Positions 1 to 8,243 are shown, numbered from the stretch's first letter. The stretch: 24,290 bases of DNA from JBFIHF01 sp964411125 (GCA_964411125.1 CAYPJU010000089.1:1-24290); one strand, 5' to 3'. Notes: a model not told the origin generated them from the sequence alone. Made by a program: numbers and translations.

Positions 1-74
1 TAGGGCCAGGCCTTCAGTTCAGCTTCCATGTTCGAATTCCGTGGTGTGTGCACGAGCCCGTGGAGACGGGAGAG

Positions 75-97
75 CGCGAAACCTCCTTCGGTTCGCG
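75..97 (-). terminator. Possible weak hairpin downstream of the first kinase
   Basis: Arms CGCGAAACC (75-83) and GGTTCGCG (90-97) pair with one bulged A around a 6-nt loop, 31 nt beyond the stop codon of the minus-strand kinase. No T-tract follows, so an intrinsic terminator is only a possibility. The rest of 1-127 shows no recognisable gene. Confidence 0.25.
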
Positions 98-127
98 TAC
101 ATTCCGTCGCTCTCGAGACCAACAAAC

Positions 128-2416
128 TCAGAAGATGGGGATCTCGTCCTTCTTCGGTTTGGGCTTCGGTTTCGGCTTGGGCTTCGGTTTCGGTTTCGGC
201 TTGGGTTCCGGCTTCGCTTCGGGCTCCGGCTTTGGCTCCGGTTTCGCCTGCGGCTCCGGCTTCTCTTCGGGGGCTTCGGCGCCACCGATCGGCTCGAGCT
301 GCAGCTCGAACGTCGTCTCACCGTCGGCCGTGAGCGTGACGGTGCGGGTCTCGTGCCCTTCCAGGACGAGATCGATGTCCATCGGCAGCCGCGACGCAGG
401 CAGCGAGAACTTGGCGGGGGTCTCCCCCTTCTCGCTCCCGTCGATCACGAGGGCCGCTCGCTTGGGCTCGGTGTAGATCTTGAACTCGATCGTCTCCACG
501 GCGAGCGGCGCGGCGTTGTCCACCGGTGCCTGAACGATCGCGGGCGCGGGCGGGGGTTCTTCGTCGGTGCCGCTCATTTTGAAGATCGCGAAGAAGATTC
601 CGAGGATCCCGAGGATCGCGAAGACGAGCAGGACCGCGAGGATCGTGATGTACTTCTTGCGGGTCTCTTCGGCCTGCCCTGAGGTGTCGCCCTGGACCGC
701 TGTGACGAACTGCGTCGACGCGCCCATGCTGAATGCGTTCGTCGAGAACGCCTGACCGCTGATCTGAGGGCCCGCAGCACGGCCCTCGTCCATGACCGGC
801 TCGTCCTGCACGGTCAACATCTCGGTCGGCATGTTCTGATCGGGCTTCTGTGGGCCCGGCGTGAAGCTGTGCTGACTCGAGCGCGGGTCCTGCGTCGGCT
901 GCGGCTGAAACCCCTGGTTCGACTGGAACGCTTCACCCTGCCGGTTCTGCTGGAAGTTGTGGTCCGACGGAGTTTGGCTGCCGAAGCCGTGGTCGGACGG
1001 CGTACTGCTCGCGAAACCCTGTTCGGCCGGGCTTCCAAAACCATGGTCGGAGGGGGTCACAGACTTGAACGCGTCGCCGATCGACACCATCTGTGTCGGA
1101 GCGTCCTCTTCCTCGCTGTCCGTGTCGCCAATCTGAAGCTGGCTGTCGAAAGCAGGGCCGCTGCGGTTGATCGACGGCTGGCTGTCGAACGGCGACCCGT
1201 CGATCTGCGGCTGCGGATTGGTGCTGCGGTTTTCGTCGAAGGCTCCACCCGTCGCTGGCGTCGCCTGCGGATTCGGGGTGACGTGGGCCGGAGACGTCGC
1301 GAGGCTCTCGGGCACCTTGTGGTCCGAAGTCGCCTCCTCGGGAGTCGCTTCACTGCCCTTGTCGCCGCCGAAGTTGCGCTTGGCGAGGAACGCGTCGACG
1401 TCGGAGGCGTCGACGCGAATCGTAGGCGCTTCGGGGTCTTCGCTCTCTTCGGCCCCGATCTCGAGGTTGGGGGACTCGATCGCGTCGGCCGTCTCGGGGT
1501 CCTCCATCTGCGGAATCTGCGTCGTCGCGATGTGGTCTTCGCCGAAATCGGCACCGCGCTCGAGCAGCTCGTCGTTCGTGGCCGAGAGGAACCGCAACAT
1601 CTCTTCGGCGGTCTGGTAGCGGTGCTCTTCCTCTTTCTTGAGCGCGATCGAGAGCCACGGCCACAGCTCGCTCTCCTTGAGTTCCGGCGGGATCGGCAGC
1701 GGTTTCGGCGAGAGCTGAAGCTGTGCGGCTTCGACCGAGTTCTCGGCGCGGATGAGGGGGCGGCCCATGATCGCTTCGGCGAACGTGATCGCGATCGAGT
1801 AGACGTCACAGGCCGGGGTCGGGTTCTCGCCTCGCAGGATCGACGGCGCCATGTAGCGCGGGCTACCGAGCGCCACGCCGGCAGCTGTCAGGTCCGTGTC
1901 CCCCATCATCGTCTTGGCGATGCCGAAGTCGAGGACCTTCACGTAGTCCTTCTCGCCGTACACGTTGCACAACATGATGTTGGCGGGCTTGAGGTCGCGA
2001 TGGACGATCCCCTGTGCGTGCGCTTCGGACAGCGACTTCAGGACGCCCTGCGCCATCCGGCGGACGCGGGCGTCCCCCAGCGCCCCTTCGGCGCGGATCG
2101 TGTCGACCAGGTTGTCGCCGTCGAGGAACTCGAGGACGAGGTACATCATTCCGTCTTCGGTCTCGCCGAAGTCGTACTGTCGAATGGTGTTGGGATGGTT
2201 GAGGTTGCGCGCCATCATCGCTTCGCGCCGGAAGCGCTCGCGCATCTGCCCGGCTTGCCCGGGGGAGCTCGCGTGAAGGAGCTTCACCGCGACGTCTCGA
2301 TTCATCCCCAGTTGCGTCGCGCGAAACACGACGCCGAAGCCGCCACGCCCGATCTCTTCGACGAGCTTGTAGCGCTCCGCGAGGACGTCACCTACCTGGA
2401 GTCCCTGCGCCGTCAT
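128..2416 (-). CDS. Membrane Ser/Thr protein kinase with C-terminal PEGA domain
   Basis: Predicted Hanks-type Ser/Thr kinase of 762 aa. The N-terminal catalytic domain (about 16-285) shows the glycine loop GRGGFG (23-28), VAVK with the ATP-binding Lys45, the catalytic loop HRDLKPAN with Asp141, and DFG at 163-165. The activation-segment APE motif reads APS (190-192), so the usual Glu is Ser192, while the F-helix Asp204 is kept. A long low-complexity linker (about 290-580) carries three TPSDH-type repeats and several acidic Thr motifs that could be phosphorylated. One transmembrane helix (about 585-610) is followed by a PEGA domain (about 645-700), presumably extracytoplasmic. The protein ends in a Lys-Pro repeat tail of about 35 residues that could reach the cell wall. 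It starts 4 nt after the stop of the PEGA/TPR gene, so the two are probably co-transcribed. The substrate is unknown. Confidence 0.93.
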   Translation of the reverse strand: MTAQGLQVGDVLAERYKLVEEIGRGGFGVVFRATQLGMNRDVAVKLLHASSPGQAGQMRERFRREAMMARNLNHPNTIRQYDFGETEDGMMYLVLEFLDGDNLVDTIRAEGALGDARVRRMAQGVLKSLSEAHAQGIVHRDLKPANIMLCNVYGEKDYVKVLDFGIAKTMMGDTDLTAAGVALGSPRYMAPSILRGENPTPACDVYSIAITFAEAIMGRPLIRAENSVEAAQLQLSPKPLPIPPELKESELWPWLSIALKKEEEHRYQTAEEMLRFLSATNDELLERGADFGEDHIATTQIPQMEDPETADAIESPNLEIGAEESEDPEAPTIRVDASDVDAFLAKRNFGGDKGSEATPEEATSDHKVPESLATSPAHVTPNPQATPATGGAFDENRSTNPQPQIDGSPFDSQPSINRSGPAFDSQLQIGDTDSEEEDAPTQMVSIGDAFKSVTPSDHGFGSPAEQGFASSTPSDHGFGSQTPSDHNFQQNRQGEAFQSNQGFQPQPTQDPRSSQHSFTPGPQKPDQNMPTEMLTVQDEPVMDEGRAAGPQISGQAFSTNAFSMGASTQFVTAVQGDTSGQAEETRKKYITILAVLLVFAILGILGIFFAIFKMSGTDEEPPPAPAIVQAPVDNAAPLAVETIEFKIYTEPKRAALVIDGSEKGETPAKFSLPASRLPMDIDLVLEGHETRTVTLTADGETTFELQLEPIGGAEAPEEKPEPQAKPEPKPEPEAKPEPKPKPKPKPKPKPKPKPKKDEIPIF

Positions 2417-2420
2417 CCTG

Positions 2421-3440
2421 CTAGAACTCTCCGCTGAAGCTCAGCCCGGCCGCCCCGAACCCGATGGCAGGGGCCACGGACACCGGCACGCCCCCGACGT
2501 CGATTCGGACGACGGGCTCGACTTCTTCCTGGCTGGCGAGAAAGGCGTAGACGCCGTAACCGATCCCTGCCCCGAGCAAGATTCCGCCGGTGGTGTAGAG
2601 GATCGCGGAAGTGCGGACCGCCGACTTCCGGTTCGAGGTCAGCTCGTTGTACTCCGACTGCGAGATACCCGGGTCCCGGCGCGGATCGTCGAATTTGGAC
2701 GGCAGGCCGCGCTCGATGATGATGGCGGGGACGAGGAGGCCTACTCCGACAGCGGCGATGCCGCCCGCGATGGCGTAGTGCATCGTCGGCGACATCCCAC
2801 CCGAGGATTGTTCGACGACGAGAGGTTCGTCGGCGGTGTCATCGACGGCGACGGGAGGAGCTTCTTCGGTCTTCTCGCTCAGCTCGAACTCGAACTTCTC
2901 GTCGGTGTCGGGGCGCAGGTCGACCTGACGCTCCATCGCCTCGTAGCCATCGAGCTCCAGGAAGATCGTGTGGGGCCCTTCGACGAACCCGGCGACTTCG
3001 ACCGGGGTCACGCCGACCTCGGTACCGTCGATGGAGACGGTTGCGCCCGATGGCGCGGACGTGATGAGCAGGCGACCCGCCATCAGTTCGTCCCATCCGT
3101 CGCAGTCGGTAGCGTTCGAGATGACGTCTTTCGCCGCCCGGACGAGCGACTGCTCGGCCTCGGGAGCACGGACGAACGCGCGGTAGTACACGAGCGAGCG
3201 GACACAGTCCCCTTTCTTCTCGTACGACTTCGCCACGTTGAGGAGCAGGCGCGCGTTCGGCTCTTTGAGGTTCGCCGCGATCAGATACTGCACCGCGCGG
3301 TCGTAGTCCTCCGCCATGTACGCGTCCTGCGCAGTCTGGATCAGCTCCTGGAACGTCATCTCTTCCATCTTGTCCTGCGCCGTCGCGAAGGACGGCACCA
3401 GGAGGAAGAGACCGACGATGAGAGCAGAGAGCCACCGCAT
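2421..3440 (-). CDS. Secreted PEGA/TPR-type protein
   Basis: A protein of about 339 aa with an N-terminal signal peptide (hydrophobic core SALIVGLFLLV, then ATA before the likely cleavage site). A TPR-like segment (about 22-95) contains the phrases AYMAEDYDRAVQYLIAA and LLLNVAKSYEKKGD. A PEGA domain follows (about 125-185; RLLITSAPSGATVSIDG, GVTPVEV, LDGYE). Two hydrophobic segments follow in the C-terminal half (about 220-245 and 280-305). The start was set at the ATG at 3440 because the signal peptide begins there. An upstream ATG at 3470 adds ten residues, but it has no good ribosome site, whereas GAGGTGA lies about 11 nt before 3440. The gene precedes the kinase by 4 nt and is divergent from a second kinase. 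PEGA domains occur in surface-associated proteins and kinases. I infer an envelope role linked to the kinase; no enzymatic motif is visible. Confidence 0.85.
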   Translation of the reverse strand: MRWLSALIVGLFLLVPSFATAQDKMEEMTFQELIQTAQDAYMAEDYDRAVQYLIAANLKEPNARLLLNVAKSYEKKGDCVRSLVYYRAFVRAPEAEQSLVRAAKDVISNATDCDGWDELMAGRLLITSAPSGATVSIDGTEVGVTPVEVAGFVEGPHTIFLELDGYEAMERQVDLRPDTDEKFEFELSEKTEEAPPVAVDDTADEPLVVEQSSGGMSPTMHYAIAGGIAAVGVGLLVPAIIIERGLPSKFDDPRRDPGISQSEYNELTSNRKSAVRTSAILYTTGGILLGAGIGYGVYAFLASQEEVEPVVRIDVGGVPVSVAPAIGFGAAGLSFSGEF

Positions 3441-3506
3441 GGTTACTCGATTCACCTCGAAAAGCCTCATGCTGGGACGATTTCCATCAATATTTAAGTT
3501 GTCCGC

Positions 3507-3535
3507 AATCTACTAGAGCGGTAGCGTTACAGCAA
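3507..3535 (-). promoter_or_regulatory. Candidate promoter for the PEGA/kinase operon
   Basis: On the minus strand, TTGCTG (3530-3535) and TAGATT (3507-3512) are spaced by 17 nt within the relatively AT-rich divergent intergenic region. The matches to the sigma-70 consensus are partial. The opposing kinase gene must also start in this region, but no clear plus-strand promoter is visible. Confidence 0.3.
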
Positions 3536-3639
3536 GTTACGGGCTCCCTGGAACCCGCGACTCGACCGGGCGAAAACACACTCTTAGCGAGACGCGGCGC
3601 GCCACTGCGACAGCGGACACTGTCACGTCGCGACGAACC

Positions 3640-5850
3640 ATGCAAGGCCTTCCCGAAATCGGAGACGTCCTCGACGATACCTATCGGATCGAGAGCGAGC
3701 TCGGCAAAGGCGGCTTCGGTGCCGTCTACCTGGCGCGCCAGATCTCGATGGATCGTGACGTCGCGCTGAAGATCCTCGTCGCGAACGCCATGCGCGTCGA
3801 CGAGATGATCCAGCGATTCCGCCGCGAAGTCCTCGCCGTACGTAACCTCGGCCATCCCAACACAATCCGGATCTACGACTTCCGCGATCGCGCCGACGGC
3901 ATGCTCTACTACGCGATGGAGTATGTGAAGGGCCCGACGCTGAAGGACGTCATCAAGGACGACGGCCCGATGCCCCCCGCACGCGCCCACTCCATCCTCC
4001 GACAGGTGCTCAAGAGCCTCGCCGAGGCACACAGCTACGGCATCATTCACCGCGACCTCAAGCCCGCCAACATCATGCTCGCCGAGATGTACGGCGAGAA
4101 GGACTTCGTCAAAGTCCTCGACTTCGGCATCGCCAAGATCCTCGACGGCGAAGACGAGGAGAAGGAAGCGATCACCAGCGCTGGCGTGCTCGTCGGAACG
4201 TTGAACTACATGTCGCCCGAGCAGATCGCCGGAGGTGACATCTCCGCGGCCTCCGACCTCTACGCCCTCGCGCTCATCTGCATCGAGATGCTGATCGGCA
4301 AGAGCGTCTTCGAAGGGACCGGCCGTTGGGAGATCCTGCACAAGCAGATCAGCGACGAACCGGTCGACATCCCCGAAGCCGTCCTCGCCACGAACCTCGG
4401 ACCCGTGCTGCAGAAGGCGCTGAACAAGCGCCCGCACGAGCGCTACCAGAGCGCCGAGGAGATGCTCGAGGCGATGAACGCCCTGACGAGCCTCGAGAAG
4501 GTCCCCGTCATCTCCGTCGCGAAGACGGGGGGCGACGAAGACGAACTCGAAGAGGTCGAGGCCGAGGGAGTCTCCGCATCGAGCTCGGGCCCCATCTCGA
4601 ACTCCGGCCCGATCTCGAACTCGGGCCCCATCACCGACGACTCCGTCCGACGCTCGACCTCGCCGGGTCGTTCTTCCGTCGCGGTGACGCCGGGGACCGA
4701 CCAGACCGAAGGGAGCGCCCAGATTCGCATCGGCGCCGAGGGGTTCTCCGACGACATGACCGGCCAGGTCCCGGTCGCGGCGGACTTCCTGCCCGACCGC
4801 GACACCGAGGTCGCGGATGACGAAAAGCCGACGATCGGCCCCGGCCCCCACGCGCTGAGAGCCATCGACGCCGGAACGGCGATGCCTGGCGTCGGGACCT
4901 CCGGAAGCTTCCAACCGGCGACGACCCCAGACCGTGCCGAAAAGTCCGGGCGATTCGAACCCAGGGGGGAGACGAAGTTTCCCGTGGCCGATTCGACCGG
5001 GGCGCTCGACCCACTCGACTCCTCTCCGAACCTGCCGGGACCGCGTGACTCTCATCCTCCCGACGGTCAGAATCCTCGGGAATCGTACCCACCGGCGCGC
5101 GACCGACTCGGCTCGCAGGCCGACAGCGGGGTCTCCCCGAACCCGCTGCGCGCACCGACGAGCGACATTTCGCCGAACCCCCTCGCCCACGCCCGCGTGT
5201 CGACCGACGACACCGGTGAGCACGACGTCCCCGCCGCGGCAAAGGACAACAAGGGGCTCCTCATCGGCGCGGCCGTCGTCGTCGTCCTCGTCGTCGTCGC
5301 GCTGGTCGGCGTCATTCTCCTCGCCGCCGGTGGCGACGAAGAGGCCGCGCCGGAAGTGCCGCCCATCGCCGAGGTTCCCACGACGCCGCAGCCGCCGGCC
5401 GAGCCCGAGTTCGAGCTCGTCGTCGAGACACCTTCCGAACCCGCACCCGGCTCGCTCGCGAAAGAAGCCGAAGAGATCGTGACCCGACCAATCCGCGTCG
5501 ACACCCCCGGCGTGAAGGCCGAAATCTTCCAGGAAGACCGGCTGCTCGGACTGACGCCGATTCGATTCCCCGCAGGGGAAGAACGGGTCTACACGTTGAA
5601 GGCGGAAGGCTACGAAGATCAGACCGTCACGATCAGCAACGAGTCCGACGAAGTCTTCGAAGTGACGATGGTCAAGCTACCCGAGCCCGAGAAGGCCGCC
5701 CCGACCGAGGCGCCGAAGACGAAGAAGAAGAACACGCTCGACGACTGGGTCCCGATCGGAGACACCCCGAAGAAGAAGTCGACCGAGAAGAAGACGCAGA
5801 AGAAGAAGTCCCCGCCGAAGAAAGAAGACCCGAAGGTTCCCGTCTTCTAG
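3640..5850 (+). CDS. Membrane Ser/Thr protein kinase with C-terminal PEGA domain
   Basis: A 736-aa Hanks-type kinase with the same layout as the kinase at 128-2416 and clear similarity in the catalytic core, including GEKDFVKVLDFGIAK. Visible motifs are GKGGFG (22-27), VALK with Lys44, HRDLKPAN with Asp139, DFG (161-163) and an intact SPE (192-194), so an active enzyme is expected. The disordered linker (about 290-535) contains a triple SGPIS repeat near 310-330. A strong Val-rich transmembrane helix (about 540-565) precedes a Pro/Glu-rich stretch, and a PEGA domain follows (about 617-670; VKAEIFQEDRLLGLTPIRF, LKAEGYE). The C-terminus is Lys-rich, unlike the Lys-Pro tail of its paralogue. The gene is divergent from the PEGA/kinase operon and probably arose from the same duplication. 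Its substrate and stimulus are unknown. Confidence 0.94.
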   Translation: MQGLPEIGDVLDDTYRIESELGKGGFGAVYLARQISMDRDVALKILVANAMRVDEMIQRFRREVLAVRNLGHPNTIRIYDFRDRADGMLYYAMEYVKGPTLKDVIKDDGPMPPARAHSILRQVLKSLAEAHSYGIIHRDLKPANIMLAEMYGEKDFVKVLDFGIAKILDGEDEEKEAITSAGVLVGTLNYMSPEQIAGGDISAASDLYALALICIEMLIGKSVFEGTGRWEILHKQISDEPVDIPEAVLATNLGPVLQKALNKRPHERYQSAEEMLEAMNALTSLEKVPVISVAKTGGDEDELEEVEAEGVSASSSGPISNSGPISNSGPITDDSVRRSTSPGRSSVAVTPGTDQTEGSAQIRIGAEGFSDDMTGQVPVAADFLPDRDTEVADDEKPTIGPGPHALRAIDAGTAMPGVGTSGSFQPATTPDRAEKSGRFEPRGETKFPVADSTGALDPLDSSPNLPGPRDSHPPDGQNPRESYPPARDRLGSQADSGVSPNPLRAPTSDISPNPLAHARVSTDDTGEHDVPAAAKDNKGLLIGAAVVVVLVVVALVGVILLAAGGDEEAAPEVPPIAEVPTTPQPPAEPEFELVVETPSEPAPGSLAKEAEEIVTRPIRVDTPGVKAEIFQEDRLLGLTPIRFPAGEERVYTLKAEGYEDQTVTISNESDEVFEVTMVKLPEPEKAAPTEAPKTKKKNTLDDWVPIGDTPKKKSTEKKTQKKKSPPKKEDPKVPVF

Positions 5851-5851
5851 C

Positions 5852-5916
5852 GCGAGTCGGTCCCGAGAGTTCCGTTCGTAGCTGCCTGCGCATTCACGTG
5901 GTCTCGGGAGGCTCGC
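5852..5916. terminator. Inverted repeat between convergent genes, possible bidirectional terminator
   Basis: GCGAG (5852-5856) and TCCCGAGA (5861-5868) pair with TCTCGGGA (5902-5909) and CTCGC (5912-5916). The arms lie exactly between the stop codons of the plus-strand kinase and the minus-strand mtnB-like gene. The loop is long (33 nt) and there is no T-tract, so termination is inferred from position only. Confidence 0.35.
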
Positions 5917-6534
5917 TCAGCGCCGCTCCCACTCCCACGAATAACGATAGAGATAGGCGAGCGACTCGACGTGTCGCTTTGCGGCGAAGGCGGTGTCCCC
6001 CCAGGCGTAGAAGCCGTGGTTGCCGATCATCACGGCCGCTACCTCGGGGGTCGTGCGTGACAGCCAATCGTCGATCTCGTCGGCAATCTTCGACACCTCG
6101 CGGTGGTTCTCGAAGATGCGCACGCCGACCGTATCGCGATCCCAGACGTCGAGCCCCTTGATCATCTCGAGCTCGCGGAACACCGTCCTCCCCGCCGCCC
6201 GATCCCGGGCGGAGCAGAGGGCCGAGTAGGGCTCGTGGACGTGGTAGATCGCGCCGGCGTCCGAAACGCGGCGATAGATGGCGCAGTGCAGCGACGTCTC
6301 CGCCGACGGACGGTTACCGGTGTCCTCGGCGGGCTCACCTTCCAGGTCGCACAGCAGGAAGTCGTCGGGGGTCAGACGCCCCTTGTCCTTGCCGCTCGCC
6401 GTGATCAGAAACGTCTCGGCGTCGCGACGGACGGAGAGGTTGCCGCTCGTCCCGAGCAGCCAGCCGAACCGATGGAACGAAGCCGCGTCGAGGCACATCG
6501 TCGACGCAGCGCTCTGACGATCCCAGCCGGTCAT
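5917..6534 (-). CDS. mtnB: Methylthioribulose-1-phosphate dehydratase (class II aldolase family)
   Basis: A 205-aa class II aldolase/adducin-fold protein that best fits MtnB. MtnB dehydrates 5-methylthioribulose 1-phosphate to the diketo phosphate in cytosolic methionine salvage. Supporting motifs are GTSGNLSVR (28-36), ITASGKDKG (44-52), PSAETSLH (76-83), HVH zinc-ligand residues (98-100), LEMIKG (122-127) with a Glu in the position used as acid/base in the family, and NHGFYAWG (172-179) with the third His. The length matches the family. The start ATG overlaps the stop of the acyl-CoA dehydrogenase gene (ATGA), so translation is probably coupled. No other methionine-salvage gene is present in the window. 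A generic sugar-phosphate aldolase of the same fold is the main alternative. Confidence 0.8.
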   Translation of the reverse strand: MTGWDRQSAASTMCLDAASFHRFGWLLGTSGNLSVRRDAETFLITASGKDKGRLTPDDFLLCDLEGEPAEDTGNRPSAETSLHCAIYRRVSDAGAIYHVHEPYSALCSARDRAAGRTVFRELEMIKGLDVWDRDTVGVRIFENHREVSKIADEIDDWLSRTTPEVAAVMIGNHGFYAWGDTAFAAKRHVESLAYLYRYSWEWERR

Positions 6535-7694
6535 TCGCGCTCGCGAATCAGCATCTTCGCGATCGTCTGGAGCTGCATGTTGGTGGTGCCTTCGTAGATC
6601 GTCCCGATCTTGGCATCGCGGTAGAACTTCTCGGCCGGGAACTCCTTGGTGAACCCGACGCCGCCGTGGAACTCGACGCAGCGCGACGCGACGTACTCGG
6701 CGGTCTGGCTCGAGTAGAGCTTCGCCATCGCGGCCTGTTTCGTGAACGGCAGGCCCGCGTCCTTCAGCCGCGCGGCGTTGTAGACCATCAGCCGCGCCGC
6801 CTCGATGCGGGTCGCGACTTCGGCGAACTGGAACTGCAGCCCCTGGAAGTCGACGAGCCGCTGGCCGAACTGCTCGCGCTCGAGCATGTGCGCCATCGCG
6901 TTCTCGAACGCTCCGCGGGCGAGCCCGATCATCTGCGCGCCGATCCCGATGCGCCCTTCGTTGAGGGTTTCGATCGCGACCTTGTAGCCCTTGCCGACCT
7001 CACCGAGGACGTTCTCCTTCGGAACGATGCAGTCCTCGAAGATCAGCTCGACCGTCGACGATGCCCGGATGCCGAGCTTGTCTTCCTTCTTGCCGATCGT
7101 GAATCCGTCGTAGCCGCGCTCGACGATGAAGCCGGTGATGCCGCGGTATCCCGCCTCGGGGTTCACGTTGGCGAAGACGAGGAAGAAGTTCGCCTCGGCA
7201 CCGTTCGTGATCCACATCTTGCTGCCGTTCAGCTTCCAGTGGTCCCCGCAGTCCTCCGCGCGCGTCTGCAGCGCGAACGCGTCCGATCCGCTCGCCGGCT
7301 CCGACAGCGCGTAGCTCGCGACCCATTCGGTCGTCAGCTTCGGGAAGTAGCGCTCCTGCAGCTCCTTCGAACCCCAGGTCCGGAGCGCGTTGTTCACCAG
7401 GGTGTTCTGCACGTCGACGCAGACCGAAACGCTCGGATCGACCACCGCGAGCTCTTCGATGGCGAGGCACGCCATGAAGATGGTGCTCTCGGCGCCACCG
7501 TACTCGGCGGGAACTTCGATCCCCATCAGGCCGAGCTTGAACGCCTCGTCGATGATCTCCTTGTCCATCTTCTGCGACTCGTCCATCGCGTGGACGCGCG
7601 GTTTGATGGTCGTCTGGGCAAAGTTCGCGACCATGTCGCGGAACATGATTTCGTCTTCGGAGAGCTGCGTCAGCGGGAGATGCGTCGTCGTCAC
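6531..7694 (-). CDS. Short/branched-chain acyl-CoA dehydrogenase
   Basis: A 387-aa FAD-dependent acyl-CoA dehydrogenase of typical length. It resembles the short/branched-chain (2-methylbutyryl-CoA) subgroup: PLTQLSEDE near the N-terminus, GLMGIEVPAEYGG, SYALSEPASGSDAFAL, NGSKMWITNG, LNEGRIGIGAQM, EFHGGVGFTKEFP, and IYEGTTN, where the Glu is the usual catalytic base. The reaction is alpha,beta-oxidation of an acyl-CoA, passing electrons to electron-transfer flavoprotein. The start is GTG at 7694, with GAGGT five nt upstream. The gene overlaps the mtnB-like gene by 4 nt. Substrate range cannot be fixed by eye; isoleucine/valine breakdown is the likeliest setting. Confidence 0.92.
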   Translation of the reverse strand: MTTTHLPLTQLSEDEIMFRDMVANFAQTTIKPRVHAMDESQKMDKEIIDEAFKLGLMGIEVPAEYGGAESTIFMACLAIEELAVVDPSVSVCVDVQNTLVNNALRTWGSKELQERYFPKLTTEWVASYALSEPASGSDAFALQTRAEDCGDHWKLNGSKMWITNGAEANFFLVFANVNPEAGYRGITGFIVERGYDGFTIGKKEDKLGIRASSTVELIFEDCIVPKENVLGEVGKGYKVAIETLNEGRIGIGAQMIGLARGAFENAMAHMLEREQFGQRLVDFQGLQFQFAEVATRIEAARLMVYNAARLKDAGLPFTKQAAMAKLYSSQTAEYVASRCVEFHGGVGFTKEFPAEKFYRDAKIGTIYEGTTNMQLQTIAKMLIRERE

Positions 7695-7760
7695 GGGATA
7701 CCTCGTCGTTCGTCGTCGTTGACCGGTACTCTAGTAGCCAAGATCGCCCGCAAATCCAAG

Positions 7761-7795
7761 TGCGCGATGCGCTCTGCGCTCTGCGCTGTGCGCGG
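7761..7795 (+). repeat. Five imperfect TGCGCNN heptamers
   Basis: The units TGCGCGA, TGCGCTC, TGCGCTC, TGCGCTG and TGCGCGG run head to tail. After the assembly gap the reverse complement carries TGCGCTC and TGCGCGA (7938-7951), so the same heptamer occurs in the opposite orientation on the other side. This lies between rpsU and the acyl-CoA dehydrogenase gene and contains no credible coding sequence. Confidence 0.7.
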
Positions 7796-7837
7796 CGGAT
7801 CGCGGCTGGAAGCCGCTGCACCACAGGGCGTCGCGCA

Positions 7838-7937
7838 NNNNNNNNNNNNNNNNNNNNNNNNNNNNNNNNNNNNNNNNNNNNNNNNNNNNNNNNNNNNNNN
7901 NNNNNNNNNNNNNNNNNNNNNNNNNNNNNNNNNNNNN
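7838..7937. other. Assembly gap of 100 N
   Basis: Exactly 100 unresolved bases, a conventional placeholder for a gap of unknown size. The heptamer TCGCGCA stands at both edges (7831-7837 and 7938-7944), suggesting that a tandem repeat broke the assembly. Confidence 0.97.
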
Positions 7938-7951
7938 TCGCGCAGAGCGCA

Positions 7952-7978
7952 AAAGGCGACCACATCGTGGTCGCCTTT
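7952..7978 (-). terminator. Rho-independent terminator after rpsU
   Basis: A perfect 12-bp stem (AAAGGCGACCAC at 7952-7963, GTGGTCGCCTTT at 7967-7978) with a 3-nt loop lies 22 nt downstream of the rpsU stop codon. On the minus strand the stem ends in a short T-run. It should end the HSDR_N-like/rpsU transcript and separate it from the acyl-CoA dehydrogenase operon. Confidence 0.85.
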
Positions 7979-8000
7979 CAAAGCTCTGCTACGCTGTTGC

Positions 8001-8243
8001 TCAGAACATCGAGCGCTGGCGCTCGCGGCGCGCGTCTTTGCGGCGGCGTCGCTCGGCCTCTTCGGTCTTGCGGCGCTTCGCGATGCTCGGCTTTTCGTAG
8101 TAGCGGCGCCGCTTGATCTCGCGGTTCACGCCTTCACGGCCGATGGTGCGCTTGAGCTGGTTGAGGGCTCGTCCGATGTTGTTGTCGATGACCTGAACCT
8201 CAATCGGGCCCATTGCATCACGGTCGCGTCGTTGTCTCGCCAT
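8001..8243 (-). CDS. rpsU: Small ribosomal subunit protein bS21
   Basis: An 80-aa, strongly basic protein matching bS21: the N-terminal beta strand IEVQVIDNNIGRALNQLKR, then GVNREIKRRRYYEKPSIAKRRK and an Arg/Lys-rich C-terminal helix. bS21 joins the 30S platform near the anti-Shine-Dalgarno region and affects initiation. The start ATG at 8243 has GGAG eight nt upstream, in the 13-nt space after the stop of the upstream HSDR_N-like gene. Both genes share one promoter and one terminator. The pairing is unusual, as rpsU is more commonly near dnaG/rpoD or gatB/yqeY-type genes. Confidence 0.95.
   Translation of the reverse strand: MARQRRDRDAMGPIEVQVIDNNIGRALNQLKRTIGREGVNREIKRRRYYEKPSIAKRRKTEEAERRRRKDARRERQRSMF

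Noticed and set aside
1..127. Possible end of another gene
   Set aside because: Only short Arg/Ser-rich or overlapping frames are present and none has a supported start or domain.
869..2437. A 522-aa plus-strand frame opposite the first kinase
   Set aside because: Arg/Val/Leu-rich shadow of the kinase gene without motifs.
3487..5223. A 578-aa minus-strand open frame opposite the second kinase
   Set aside because: It is a shadow of a clear kinase/PEGA gene, with low-complexity Val/Asp/Arg composition and no domain.
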